A DNA stretch of 64,000 nucleotides from DASYQD01 sp036005845 (GTDB lineage Bacteria > Acidobacteriota > Thermoanaerobaculia > Multivoradales > JAIOJS01): assembly GCA_036005845.1 (NCBI GenBank), contig DASYQD010000127.1, positions 62,001 to 126,000 on the forward strand, in the 5' to 3' direction. The first letter of the stretch is position 1. Each line of letters starts with the position of its first letter. Made by a program: the position numbers and the translations under genes. Below are positions 45,945-57,121 of this stretch, one piece after another. The notes beneath the pieces were generated by a model. That model was not told the origin of the DNA, searched no databases, and saw only the letters and a list, made by a program, of their open reading frames with translations.

Positions 45945-47029
45945 TGCCCTCCTCGGCCGCGCTCGACATCCCGACGCCGAAGACGATCGCGGCGGAGCTG
46001 TCGCGGCGCGTCATCGGCCAGGAAGAGGCGGTGCGCGAGATCTCGGTGGCGCTGGCCAAGAAGCTCGCCGGGCTGCGCGTCGGGCACATCCTGATGATCG
46101 GCTCGTCGGGCACCGGCAAGACGACGCTGATGCGGGCGGTCGAGGAGTTGCTGGCGGCGCGGCCGGACCTGGCGTTGCGCTCGACCGTCGTGCGCATGCA
46201 CGCCAACGTGCTCGGCGAGGAGGCGGAGCGCGGGCGGCCGGGCGAGGCGGTGCTGTGGCGTTTGCTCGAGCGCGCGCGCGAGCAATTAGGCCCGGGCGTC
46301 GAGGTCGGCGCGCTGCTCGAGCGCGCTCGCCGTGGCCTCGTCTTCGTCGACGAGATCGACAAGATCCGCTCGCACGTCGGCGACCGCCCCAACGTGCCCG
46401 GCATCCGCGCCCAGGAGGCGCTGCTGACGCTGATCGAGAACGAGGCCATCCCGCTGCGGCTGCCCGACTGGGCCGGCGGCGGCACGGTCACCGTCGACAG
46501 CAGCGGCCTGCTCTTCGTCTGCGCCGGCGCTTTCGAGGGCCTGTGGGACTCCGTCTACGATCGCGTCACCATCGGCCGCGACCGCGGCCAGCTGCGGGCC
46601 ACCACCACCTTCGAGCCCGGCAAGGTCGACGAGCAGCTGCGCTTCTCGCTGCGCGACTGGCTGCGCAACGAGGACCTCTTCGACTACGGCATGAGCCCGC
46701 AGTTCCTGTCGCGCTTCGACGCCGTCGTGCTGCTGCGCGACCTCGGCGTCGACGAGCTGGTGCGCATCTTCCTCGAAGCGCCCGAATCTGGTTTCGCCGT
46801 GGCCCGCGACTACTTCGCCAGCCACGGGCGCAAGCTGACGCTGTCGCCCGCCGCCGTGCGCCGCATCGCCGCCGAAGCGGCCAAGCAGCCCCGCCTCGGC
46901 GCCCGCGCGCTCAAGGAAGTCTTCCGCCGCATCATCCGCGACCACGAGCTCGACCCCGAGAGCGCGGCGCCCGGCGGCGTCCTGCTGCTCGACGTCCCGG
47001 AGGTCGAGAGAGCTCTGCGGCGGGAGTAG
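45944..47029 (+). CDS. ClpX-like AAA+ ATPase lacking zinc domain
   Basis: 361 residues, ATG overlapping the MFS stop. Homology to ClpX runs through the AAA+ core: Walker A GSSGTGKTT, Walker B GLVFVDEIDKI, CAGAFEGLW, the arginine-finger region PQFLSRFD and sensor 2 LGARALKEVF. Three ClpX hallmarks are missing: the N-terminal zinc domain, the GYVG pore loop (here NVLGEE) and the IGF tripeptide that docks on ClpP (here GRDRGQLRAT). It probably remodels proteins without ClpP. Function and link to the MFS transporter unknown. Confidence 0.85.
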   Translation: MPSSAALDIPTPKTIAAELSRRVIGQEEAVREISVALAKKLAGLRVGHILMIGSSGTGKTTLMRAVEELLAARPDLALRSTVVRMHANVLGEEAERGRPGEAVLWRLLERAREQLGPGVEVGALLERARRGLVFVDEIDKIRSHVGDRPNVPGIRAQEALLTLIENEAIPLRLPDWAGGGTVTVDSSGLLFVCAGAFEGLWDSVYDRVTIGRDRGQLRATTTFEPGKVDEQLRFSLRDWLRNEDLFDYGMSPQFLSRFDAVVLLRDLGVDELVRIFLEAPESGFAVARDYFASHGRKLTLSPAAVRRIAAEAAKQPRLGARALKEVFRRIIRDHELDPESAAPGGVLLLDVPEVERALRRE

Positions 47030-47054
47030 CGCGCTCGTGCAGCGCGCCTAGCCG

Positions 47055-47828
47055 TCAGGCGTGCGCGGCTGCCGCGAGCCTCATGACGTCGCTCTTCGCG
47101 ATCTCGGCCGCGGGCATGCTGCGCGCCCACAACCACCCTTGGAAGTGCTCGATGCCGAGGCTGCGCAGGACGAGGAGGTCGGCGGCTTCTTCGACGCCTT
47201 CGGCGATGGGCACCGCGGCGCAGCCCTTCGCCAGGGTGACGATCGACTCGAGCACGGCGCGGCGGAAGCGGTCGAGGCTGCAGCCGTGGACGACGTAGCG
47301 GTCGACCTTGAGATGGTCGGGGCGGCAGTCGACGAGCATGCGGTAGTTCGATGCCGCCACGCCGAGGTCATCCAGCGCGATGCGCACGCCGGCGTTGCGC
47401 AGCCGCTGGAGGGTGGCGCCGAAGGCATCCATCGGCCAGGCGGTGCGGTGCTCGACGATCTCCAGCATGAGGCGGCGCGGCGCGATGCCGTGCGCGGCGG
47501 CGATGGCCAGCAGCTCGTGGGCGAAGGTCGCCTCGCTCAAGGTCGAGCCGTGGACGTTGAGCGACAGGTGGGGCTCGCCGGGCAGGTCGCGCGCGGCGGC
47601 GAGCGCGGCGCGGATGCAGAGCAGGTCGACGAGCATCTCCTCGCCCATGCGGCGCGCGTACTCGAACATCACCTCGGCGCGCTCCAGCGTGGCGCCCTGC
47701 GGCCCGCGCGCCAGCGCCTCGAGCGAGTAGAGCTGCACCTCGTCGCCGACCAGCCGCAGGATGGGCTGGAACTCGATGCGGATGACGCCCGGCTCGGCGA
47801 GCCGCGCGATGTGCGTCGCGCTCCTCAC
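47055..47828 (-). CDS. EAL-domain c-di-GMP phosphodiesterase-like protein
   Basis: 257 residues from GTG 47828. The EAL signature is SLEALARGP; further metal/catalytic positions are visible as Asn in LSLNVHG, LEIVEH, ALDDLG, LKVDRY and AEGVEE, and FQGWLW replaces the usual QGY.F.P end. Most catalytic residues are kept, so hydrolysis of c-di-GMP is possible. No other domain. It lies eight bases after the receiver gene, forming a two-gene operon under the sigma-54 promoter. Confidence 0.87.
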   Translation of the reverse strand: MRSATHIARLAEPGVIRIEFQPILRLVGDEVQLYSLEALARGPQGATLERAEVMFEYARRMGEEMLVDLLCIRAALAAARDLPGEPHLSLNVHGSTLSEATFAHELLAIAAAHGIAPRRLMLEIVEHRTAWPMDAFGATLQRLRNAGVRIALDDLGVAASNYRMLVDCRPDHLKVDRYVVHGCSLDRFRRAVLESIVTLAKGCAAVPIAEGVEEAADLLVLRSLGIEHFQGWLWARSMPAAEIAKSDVMRLAAAAHA

Positions 47829-47835
47829 TTGGCCC

Positions 47836-48216
47836 TCAAGATGCCTGCTCCAGCAGCGCGCCGGCGAGGCGGGCGATCTCGACGAGCGGGCTCGCCTTGT
47901 CGACGAAGGCGTGCGCGCCGCGCGCGTAGGCCTCGCGCTCGGCCGAAGCGGTGGCGTTGGCGGTGATGACGATGACCCGGACGGCTGGCCGGTGGCGGCG
48001 GAGGAAGCGCAGGATCTCGAGCCCCTCGCGGCCGTCGATGCCGGTGAGCGAGAGGTCGGCGATGACCAGCTCGTACTGGGTGTGGAGGGCGAGGGCCTCG
48101 GCCTCCTCGAGCTCGCGGGCGCAGTCGACCTCGAAGCCGCAGCTACGGAGGTGGCGGCCGAAGGCGAAGCGGATGGTATCGGCGTCGTCGACGACGAGGA
48201 TGCGGTGGTGTTGCAC
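47836..48216 (-). CDS. Single-domain response regulator
   Basis: 126 residues from GTG 48216; a TTG at 48252 would extend it by twelve residues through the promoter motif. Receiver fold with acidic pair Asp10/Asp11 (LVVDDAD), phospho-acceptor Asp54 (VIADLSL), Thr in VIVITAN and Lys in FVDKAS. No output domain. Translated with the downstream EAL gene. The predicted transcription start (about 48218) leaves almost no leader, so translation may be leaderless or the start may be elsewhere. Confidence 0.85.
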   Translation of the reverse strand: MQHHRILVVDDADTIRFAFGRHLRSCGFEVDCARELEEAEALALHTQYELVIADLSLTGIDGREGLEILRFLRRHRPAVRVIVITANATASAEREAYARGAHAFVDKASPLVEIARLAGALLEQAS

Positions 48217-48229
48217 GCCACGCTGTAGG

Positions 48230-48244
48230 GCAACGGCCGTGCCA
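48230..48244 (-). promoter_or_regulatory. Sigma-54 (RpoN) promoter for receiver-EAL operon
   Basis: The minus strand reads TGGCACGGCCGTTGC, a full match to the -24/-12 consensus TGGCACGNNNNTTGC with the right spacing. Predicted +1 near 48218, at the receiver start. An activator-type inverted repeat lies about 80-110 bases upstream, and the next gene upstream encodes an NtrC-family activator. Confidence 0.75.
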
Positions 48245-48294
48245 GCAGGCAACAGTTTGCAAGCGTCTCTTTTTCAACAACTTGAGTCGGCTGT

Positions 48295-48327
48295 AACCGC
48301 TTTCATAACGGCGGACTGTAAGCGGTT
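48295..48327. promoter_or_regulatory. Inverted repeat, likely NtrC-type activator site
   Basis: AACCGCTT (48295-48302) and AAGCGGTT (48320-48327) are 8-bp inverted arms separated by 17 bases. Their distance from the predicted start (about -77 to -109) is typical of an upstream activating sequence for sigma-54 promoters. A second small hairpin (AGAAAC/GTTTCT, 48330-48344) overlaps the end of the NtrC-type gene and could be part of its terminator. Confidence 0.55.
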
Positions 48328-48335
48328 TCAGAAAC

Positions 48336-49680
<1,345 letters not shown>

Positions 49681-49709
<29 letters not shown>

Positions 49710-51660
49710 GCCTCATCCCGCCGAGCACCGGCAGCCGCACCTCGACGACGGCGCCGCCGCCGGGAGCGTTGCCCGCCGTCACCTCGCCGCCGTGGTCGCC
49801 GACGATCTTCTGCACGATGGCGAGCCCGAGGCCGCTGCCGCCGCGGCGCCGGCTGAAGAACGGCTCGAAGAGGCGCGGCAGGTCCTCGCTGCGGAAGCCG
49901 GGGCCCTGGTCGCGCACGGCACAGACGAGCAGCGGCGGGTCGCCGGGCTCGTAGCGGGCGCTCACCACCACCTCGCCTTCCGGTGCGCACAGCTCGACGG
50001 CGTTCTCGAGCAGGTTGGCGAGCACCTGCAGCATGCGGTCGGCGTCGAGCGGCACCTGCGGCAGATGCTCTTCGAGCTCGCTCTTCAGCTCGACGCCGCG
50101 GGCCTGGGCGCGCGGGCGTACGCTGCGCAGCGCCTCGGCGACGAGCGGCTGCAGCGGCTGCACCTGGCGGGCGAGGGTGAGCGGGCGGCCGTAGACGAGC
50201 AGGTCGTCCATCAACCGCCGCAGCCGGCCGAGGTCGTTGCGCAGCACGTCGACGTACTCGCGCGCCGCCGGCGAGGTGCCGATCTCCGCCTCGAAGGCGT
50301 CGAGCGTGGCGGCGATGCCGAACAGCGGGTTGCGCACCTCGTGCGCGACGCCGGCGACCAGCGAGCCGACGGCGGAGAGGGTGGCGCTGCGCCGCAGCGA
50401 CTCCTGCAGCTTCTCGCGCTCGGCGATGGCGCGCAGCTTGTCGGTGACGTCGGCGCCGACGGAGAGCGTGCCGATCACCCGGCCCTTCTCGTCGCGCACG
50501 GCGCTGTTGCGCCAGGAGATGGTGCGCTCCTCGCCGTCGCGCGTCAGCAGCGGGGCGTCGACCTCGCGCGGCCACCTGCCTTCGCGCAGGTAGCGGCGCA
50601 CGTCCGCCGTCGCGGCGGGGAAGCGGTCGGGCGGCTGCAGCCGCTCCAACCACCCGTCGTCCTGCAGCTCGGCGCGCGTCCAGCCGGTCGTCTGCTCGAA
50701 GCAGCGGTTGGCGCGCAGGAGGCGGCCGGCGATATCGATCTCGACGACCAGCACGTTGGCGGTCTCGATCAGGTCGTCGAGGTAGCGGTGAGCGCGCTGC
50801 AGGTCGCGCTCGCGCTGGCGGCGCTCGAGCTCGGCCGCGGCGCGCACGGCGACGATCTGCAGCGCCGACTGCAGGTGGCCGTAGACCGGCAGGCGGCTCT
50901 TGTGGAGGATGGCGAGGAGGCCGATCGCCTCGCCGGCGGCGTCGCGCAGCGGCACCGCGGCATAGGCCTCGGCGCCCATGTCGACCAGCATGCGATCGCG
51001 CGGAAACTGCTGCTGCACCCCCTGCACGTGCCAGCAGATGTCGCTCCGCAGCACTTCGGCGCAGGGCGTGCCGTCGAGCTCGTACTCGACCGCGCCCATG
51101 ACCTCGTCGCCCGCGGCACCGGCGATGACGTGGGCGCGGCGGCCGTCGTCGGCCACCTCGGCGACCAGCGCGTAGTCGACCGCCAGCGAGCGCGTCAGCG
51201 CCAGCACCAGGCTGGAGAAGAAGTCGTCGCCCACCTTCGAGCTCACCGCCGCGGCCACCATGTCGAGCACCTGCTTGTCCTCGCCGCGCGAGCCGGACTC
51301 CGCGACGTCGGTGGCCAGGAAGAGGGCCGCCGGCGCCCCCTCGTACGAGGTCAGCGCGCTGACGATGTAGGCGTCCACCTCCGGCGTCGTGAAGCGGGCG
51401 CCGAGCTCCACCGGCGGGCCGAGGAAGCGCGCGTGCATGCGCCGCGCGGAGGCGGGACGCACGGGCTCGGCGAGCCAGCTCGCGAGGTCGCTGCCGATCA
51501 GGGTGTCGATCTCGGTGTGGAGCATCGCCGCCAGCCGCGCGTTGGCGTAGAGCACCCGCCGGTCCTCGGCGATCAGGCCGACTCCCACCGGGACGGCATC
51601 CAGGGCGCTGCGCAGGGCGTCGCTCATCGCACTGTCGAGGGCAGCGGAGGTGGAGATCAT
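49681..51660 (-). CDS. Soluble PAS-GAF-PAS histidine kinase
   Basis: 659 residues from ATG 51660 (GGGGG upstream; ATG 51627 is possible). No membrane helices. A first PAS (about 10-130), a GAF-like sensor (about 145-300), a second PAS (about 320-440), then HisKA with the phospho-acceptor His in AGVAHEVRNPLFG and HATPase_c with NLLENAVE and GGSGLGLAIV. Partner of the NtrC-family regulator downstream. Ligand sensed by GAF/PAS unknown; the cytoplasmic location suggests redox, nucleotide or small-molecule input. Confidence 0.93.
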
Positions 51661-51689
51661 ACGCCCCCGCCGCGGTGAGGTCGGGGCCG

Positions 51690-52745
51690 CTAGGTGCGTT
51701 CCAGCCGCCGCGCGTGGCGCTCGACGACGAGCTGGCGGTAGCGCCGGCGGCGTCGCACCTGCTGCACCACCGCCGGCGTGACGCTGACCACCATCACCGT
51801 CGCCAGCGCCGCGGCGGGCTTCCAGAGGTCGCTCTTGTCGCCGCCGCGCGCGACCTCGAAGAGCGTCGAGGCGAAGTTCGTGTAGACGAACATCGACGGC
51901 GTCAGCCCCAGCGCCGAGGTGAGCATGAAGGTGGGGAAGGAGATCCCCGCCAGCGCGGCGCCGAAGTTGATCACCGGGAATGGCACGGGCAGGAAGCGCA
52001 CGCCGACGAGGCCCCAGAAGCCGCGGCGGCGCATCAGGGTCTCGATGCGCTTGAGGCGCTTGCCGGCGACCTTGCGCACGAAGTCGCGGCCCATGAGGCG
52101 CGCCAGCCAGTAGGACACCGCCGCGCCCGAGAGGCAGCCGATGGTGTTGTAGAGCGCGCCCACCCAGGGCCCGAAGACGACGCCGCTGGCGATGATGAGC
52201 GGCGTCATCGGCAGCCCGATGGGCGCCAGGCCGACGTAGAGCGCCAGCAGGGCCAGCGGCGCCCAGCTCGCGTCGCGCAGGTGGTCGAACGTCGCCACCA
52301 GCCGCGTGCGGTCGAGCAGGCTGTGGAGCGGCGTAAAGCGCAACGCCAGAGCGCCGCCGACGATGAGCAGCAGCAGCGCGCCGAAGCGCAGCGTGGCGCC
52401 GAGCGGGAAGCGGGCGTGCGCCACGACGGCGGGGGCGCGCCCTGCCGCCGCCGCGATGCCGCGCGCCAGCTCGGCGCGCAGCGCCAGCACGTCGACGCCG
52501 AGCACCGCGTCCGGCAGCTCGGCGAGCGCCGCCTCGGCCTCGGCGAAGCGGCGGCCGGCGTGCTCCCCGTCCCCGCCGCGCTGCGAGCCGAGCGCCTCGG
52601 CGAGGCTCACCAGCGACAGCAGCAGCGCGCGCTCGACCACCTCGCCGTCGCCGCCCGCGGCGCCCTTCCACGCCGCCTCGGCGGCCGCGAAGTCGCCGCG
52701 GCGGTAGGCGGCGAGGCCGGGTTGCAGGACGGGATCGATGGCCAC
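51690..52745 (-). CDS. VTT (TVP38/DedA-like) membrane protein with N-terminal DUF309-like helices
   Basis: 351 residues. The first ~110 residues form a helical bundle (GLAAYRRGDFAAAEAAWKGA) resembling DUF309. Then five or so membrane helices with the VTT/SNARE-associated Golgi hallmark: GLPMTPLIIASGVVFGPW, GAAVSYWLAR, and FLPVPFPVINFGAALAGIS. VTT proteins are lipid scramblase-like. A fusion of these two parts is unusual; a role in lipid transport or envelope homeostasis is a family-based guess. Confidence 0.85.
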   Translation of the reverse strand: MAIDPVLQPGLAAYRRGDFAAAEAAWKGAAGGDGEVVERALLLSLVSLAEALGSQRGGDGEHAGRRFAEAEAALAELPDAVLGVDVLALRAELARGIAAAAGRAPAVVAHARFPLGATLRFGALLLLIVGGALALRFTPLHSLLDRTRLVATFDHLRDASWAPLALLALYVGLAPIGLPMTPLIIASGVVFGPWVGALYNTIGCLSGAAVSYWLARLMGRDFVRKVAGKRLKRIETLMRRRGFWGLVGVRFLPVPFPVINFGAALAGISFPTFMLTSALGLTPSMFVYTNFASTLFEVARGGDKSDLWKPAAALATVMVVSVTPAVVQQVRRRRRYRQLVVERHARRLERT

Positions 52746-52784
52746 GGCGTGTTGTCGCCTGCAGGACGCGCGCCGCCGCCCCGC

Positions 52785-53021
52785 TCAGGCGTCGTCGAGG
52801 GCGAGGAACTCCCGCATGTGGCTCTCCAGCGTCTGCTGCGCGGCGGGGTCCATGAAGTTGAGGCGCAGCTCGTTGATCACCATCACCTCGGCGCGCGTCC
52901 ACTCCTCCCAGCAGGCGGCGCAGATGCTCGACTGGATGGTGGTGCCGAGCGCTCCCGGCATCGGCGGTCGCGGCAGGCCTTCGCGGGTCTGCCCGCAACG
53001 GCGGCAGGTGACTTCAGCCAT
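52785..53021 (-). CDS. yggX: Fe(2+)-trafficking protein (YggX family)
   Basis: 78 residues. The motifs PGALGTTIQSSICAACWEEW, INELRLNFMDP and LESHMREFL match the YggX family, which protects Fe-S proteins during oxidative stress. A CxxC (TCRRCG) at residues 6-9 and a second CAAC are extra to the E. coli protein and look zinc- or iron-binding. Likely independent of its neighbours. Confidence 0.85.
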   Translation of the reverse strand: MAEVTCRRCGQTREGLPRPPMPGALGTTIQSSICAACWEEWTRAEVMVINELRLNFMDPAAQQTLESHMREFLALDDA

Positions 53022-53032
53022 CGCGATGACCC

Positions 53033-54009
<977 letters not shown>

Positions 54010-54013
<4 letters not shown>

Positions 54014-54978
54014 GCTTGCTGCCGGTACCAACTGACGAAGCGCTTGAGACCTTCGCGGATGGGGACGCGCGGCGAGTAGCCGAGGAGGCGGCGCGCCTTG
54101 CCGACGTCGGCGTAGGTGATGGGCACGTCGCCGGGCTGCTCGGGAAGATAGTCGATGCGCGGCTCGACGGCAAGCTCGGCGGCGATCATCCGCACGAGGT
54201 CGACGAGCGCGGTCGTCTCGGCGCCGCCGAGGTTGAGGATCTCGAATTGCGGTGCCAGGTCGAGCGCGGCGACGATGCCGTCGACGATGTCGTCGACGTA
54301 GGTGTAGTCGCGCCGCGTCGTGCCGTCGCCGTAGAGGGGCACCGGCCTGCCGTGCGCCAGGAGGTCGGTGAACTTGTGGATCGCCATCTCGGGCCGCTGC
54401 GCCGGGCCGTAGACGGTGAAGAAGCGCAGGCAGGAGCAGCGCAGGCCGTAGAGGTGGGCGTAGTTGAAGCAGAGCAACTCGCCGGTGCGCTTCGTGGTGG
54501 CGTAGGGGCTGATCGGCAGGTCGACCGGGTCGTCTTCGGAGAACGGCACCTTTTCATTGATGCCGTAAACCGACGACGACGACCCGAAGACGAACGTCCG
54601 CGGCCCATGGTGCCGAGCCGCTTCGAGCAGGCGCAGCGTGCCGATGCAGTTGACGTCTTCGTAGAGGATCGGCTCCTTCAGGCTCGGCCGCACGCCGGCG
54701 CGCGCGGCGAGGTGGATCACCGCGTCGAACGGGCCGCGATCGGCGGCGGGCTCGCTGAAGAGCCGCTCGACCAGCGCCTCGTCACGGATGTCGCCTTCGA
54801 CCAGCCGCCATTCGGGGTGGGCGGCGAACTCGGCGGCGTTCTTGCGCTTCCTTGCCGGATCGTAGAAGTCGTTGAAGTCGTCGAGGACCGTCACGCGGTC
54901 GCCGCGCCCGAGCAGGCGGCGCGTCAGGTGGGAGCCGATGAAGCCAGCCCCGCCGGTGACCAGGAGGTGTTTGCGCAT
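54010..54978 (-). CDS. NAD-dependent nucleotide-sugar epimerase (GalE/UDP-glucuronate 4-epimerase type)
   Basis: 322 residues. [10 protein letters not shown] at residue 9, Ser in FGSSSSVYG, catalytic Tyr/Lys in [11 protein letters not shown] and [14 protein letters not shown], the last typical of UDP-glucuronate 4-epimerases. Whether it acts on UDP-glucose or UDP-glucuronate cannot be decided. Upstream of and coupled to the UXS-type gene. Confidence 0.87.
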
Positions 54979-55027
54979 CGAAAGAAAAAGACGACAGCGG
55001 CGCGGCGCGGGATCCTACTATGCCGCT

Positions 55028-56356
55028 CTAACCGGCGCCGTCGGGCATGGGCGGCGTGGGCGCCGGCTGCGGCGTGGTTGCGGGCATGCTCTCGGCAGGC
55101 CGCGTCTCGGGCTGCTGCGGCGGCGAAAGACTCGGCGCCGGCTCGGAGGTGGGGGCCGTCGGCATCGGGCTGGGCGGCGTCGCCGTGGCGGTGCCGGCCG
55201 GCTCGGCGTCCGGCGCCTCCTCCTCGGCCTTCGTCAGCGGCGGCCCGCCCTCGGCCTCGTAGCGCGCCTTGATCCCCTTCTTCTGCCGGTTGCGAATCAG
55301 CCAGCGCAGCATGCGCGACTCGTTGACGCCGATGATGATGTGGTTGACGGCGTCGTAGATGCGCGGGTCGTTGATGAACATGCCGGCGGCGCCGTTGCCG
55401 CGGTCGAGCTTGGCGGCCACCGACGAGAGGTCGTGCACCAGCGTCTCGAGATCGGCTCCGACGCGCTTGCCCATCTCTTCGTCGGTGAGCAGGCGGTTGG
55501 CGACGCTGTCGTTCTTCTCGACCGCCGCCGTCCACTGCCGCAGCGACGTCGCCGCCTGCTTGGCCTCCGCCAGCGTGGCGTCGAAGTCGGCGCGGGTCTG
55601 CGGATTGTGCAGCAGCGAGCCGACGAGGTTGTCGTCGCGGTTGGCCGAGGCCATCAGCGCGTCGAGCCGCCCGACCGCCGAGGCGAGCTGGTCGCCCAGC
55701 TTCTCGTCGCGCACAATGCGGCCGAGCGGGCCGTTGCCGCGCTCGATCCCTTCCATCACCCGTTGCGCCGAGGCCAGCGTGGCGTCGAGCCGGTCGCTGA
55801 GCTTCTCAGAGCCGCCGCTGGTGAGCTCGCCCACCAGCCCCTCGCCGCGGTCGACGCGGTCGAGGATGCGCGACAGCGAGTAGGAGATGCGCACCATGTT
55901 GTCGACGACGTCACCGCCCGAGGCGATGAGCTTGTCGACGTCGGTGTCGGGCGCGGTGGGGATGGCGCCGCCGGGCGGGATCACCGCCGCCTTCGGCGAG
56001 CCCGAAGTGACGTCGACGTACTTGTCGCCGAGCAGGCCGAGGGTGCGGATGCGCGCCGTCGAGTCCAGGCGGATGCGCTCCTCGTACTGCCGCTCGATGC
56101 TGATGCGGATGGTGAGGAGCTGCTTGTGGACGTCCTCGGGGAGGGTGATCTTCTCGACGATGCCGGCGGTGACGCCGTTGAGGCGCACCGGGGCGCCCTC
56201 GTTGAGGCCGGCGACCGAGCCGGCGGTGAAGTAGTAGCGGTTCTTGCTGGCGAAGAGGCGGTTCTGCTGGCCGATGAGAAACAGCGCCGCCATCAGCACC
56301 AGAGTGGCGCCGAGCACCAGCAGGCCGACACGCAGCCGAGCCGAGCGCGCGCTCAA
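55028..56356 (-). CDS. mlaD: MlaD-family (MCE) lipid-binding protein
   Basis: 442 residues from TTG 56356 directly after the mlaF stop. A single N-terminal helix (VGLLVLGATLVLMAALFLI) anchors an MCE domain (residues about 30-120: YYFTAGSVAGLNEGAPVRL, and DKYVDVTSG). A long helical region (about 150-340) forms a tube-like coil, ending in a Pro/Ala/Thr-rich tail. MCE proteins form hexameric channels for phospholipids between membranes. Part of the mlaE-mlaF-mlaD operon. Confidence 0.9.
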   Translation of the reverse strand: MSARSARLRVGLLVLGATLVLMAALFLIGQQNRLFASKNRYYFTAGSVAGLNEGAPVRLNGVTAGIVEKITLPEDVHKQLLTIRISIERQYEERIRLDSTARIRTLGLLGDKYVDVTSGSPKAAVIPPGGAIPTAPDTDVDKLIASGGDVVDNMVRISYSLSRILDRVDRGEGLVGELTSGGSEKLSDRLDATLASAQRVMEGIERGNGPLGRIVRDEKLGDQLASAVGRLDALMASANRDDNLVGSLLHNPQTRADFDATLAEAKQAATSLRQWTAAVEKNDSVANRLLTDEEMGKRVGADLETLVHDLSSVAAKLDRGNGAAGMFINDPRIYDAVNHIIIGVNESRMLRWLIRNRQKKGIKARYEAEGGPPLTKAEEEAPDAEPAGTATATPPSPMPTAPTSEPAPSLSPPQQPETRPAESMPATTPQPAPTPPMPDGAG

Positions 56357-57118
56357 TCAGGCGTCCTCGCGCCGGCCCGCGAGGAAGTGGCCGAGCAGCA
56401 CGTCGTCGCTCGCTTGCGCCTCTTGCCAGGTGCCGACGAAGCGGAAACGTCCCTCTTCGAGGAAGGCGAGGCGGCTCGCCACCGTCTGCGCGAGGTGGAG
56501 GTCGTGGGTCACCACCACGGTGGTGGTGTGGGCGCGGTCACGGGCGGTGGCGATGGTGTGCGCGATGCTGTCCGCGGTCATCGGATCCAGGCCCGTGGTG
56601 GGCTCGTCAAAGAGTAGCACCTCGGGTTGGAGCACCAGCGAGCGCGCGAGCGCCACGCGCTTGCGCATGCCGCCGGAGAGCGCGGCGGGCATCTTGTCCT
56701 CGATGCCAGGGAGCTCGACCACCTCCAGCACCTCGTGCACCTTCGCTGCCACCTCGTCGCGGCCGAGCTTGGTGTGCGCGCGAAGCGGGAAGGCGACGTT
56801 ATCGGCGACGTTCATCGAGTCGAAGAGGGCGCCGCTCTGGAACAGCATGCCGATGCGCTTGCGCAGCGGAAAGAGGTCGCGCTCGGAGAGGGTGCAGAGG
56901 TCGGCGCCGCCGAAGACGACGCTGCCGGCGTCCGGCCGCTCGAGACCGTTGAGCTGCCGCAGCGTGACGCTCTTGCCGGTGCCCGAGCGGCCGAGGATCA
57001 CCAGGCACTCGCCGGGGAAGACGTCGAAGTCGAGGCCGTCGAGGACGCGCTTCGCTCCGTAGCTCTTGGTGAGACCGCGGACGCGGAAAACAGGTTCGGA
57101 GGCGGCGGCTTCGGCCAT
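56357..57118 (-). CDS. mlaF: Mla/Mce-type ABC ATPase
   Basis: 253 residues. Walker A LGRSGTGKSVTL, signature ALSGGMRKRVALA (SGG variant of the Mkl/MlaF group), Walker B VLLFDEPTTGLDP, H-loop VTHDLHLA. Powers phospholipid transport with the MlaE permease. Three bases downstream of mlaE and adjacent to mlaD. Confidence 0.93.
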   Translation of the reverse strand: MAEAAASEPVFRVRGLTKSYGAKRVLDGLDFDVFPGECLVILGRSGTGKSVTLRQLNGLERPDAGSVVFGGADLCTLSERDLFPLRKRIGMLFQSGALFDSMNVADNVAFPLRAHTKLGRDEVAAKVHEVLEVVELPGIEDKMPAALSGGMRKRVALARSLVLQPEVLLFDEPTTGLDPMTADSIAHTIATARDRAHTTTVVVTHDLHLAQTVASRLAFLEEGRFRFVGTWQEAQASDDVLLGHFLAGRREDA

Positions 57119-57121
57119 CGC

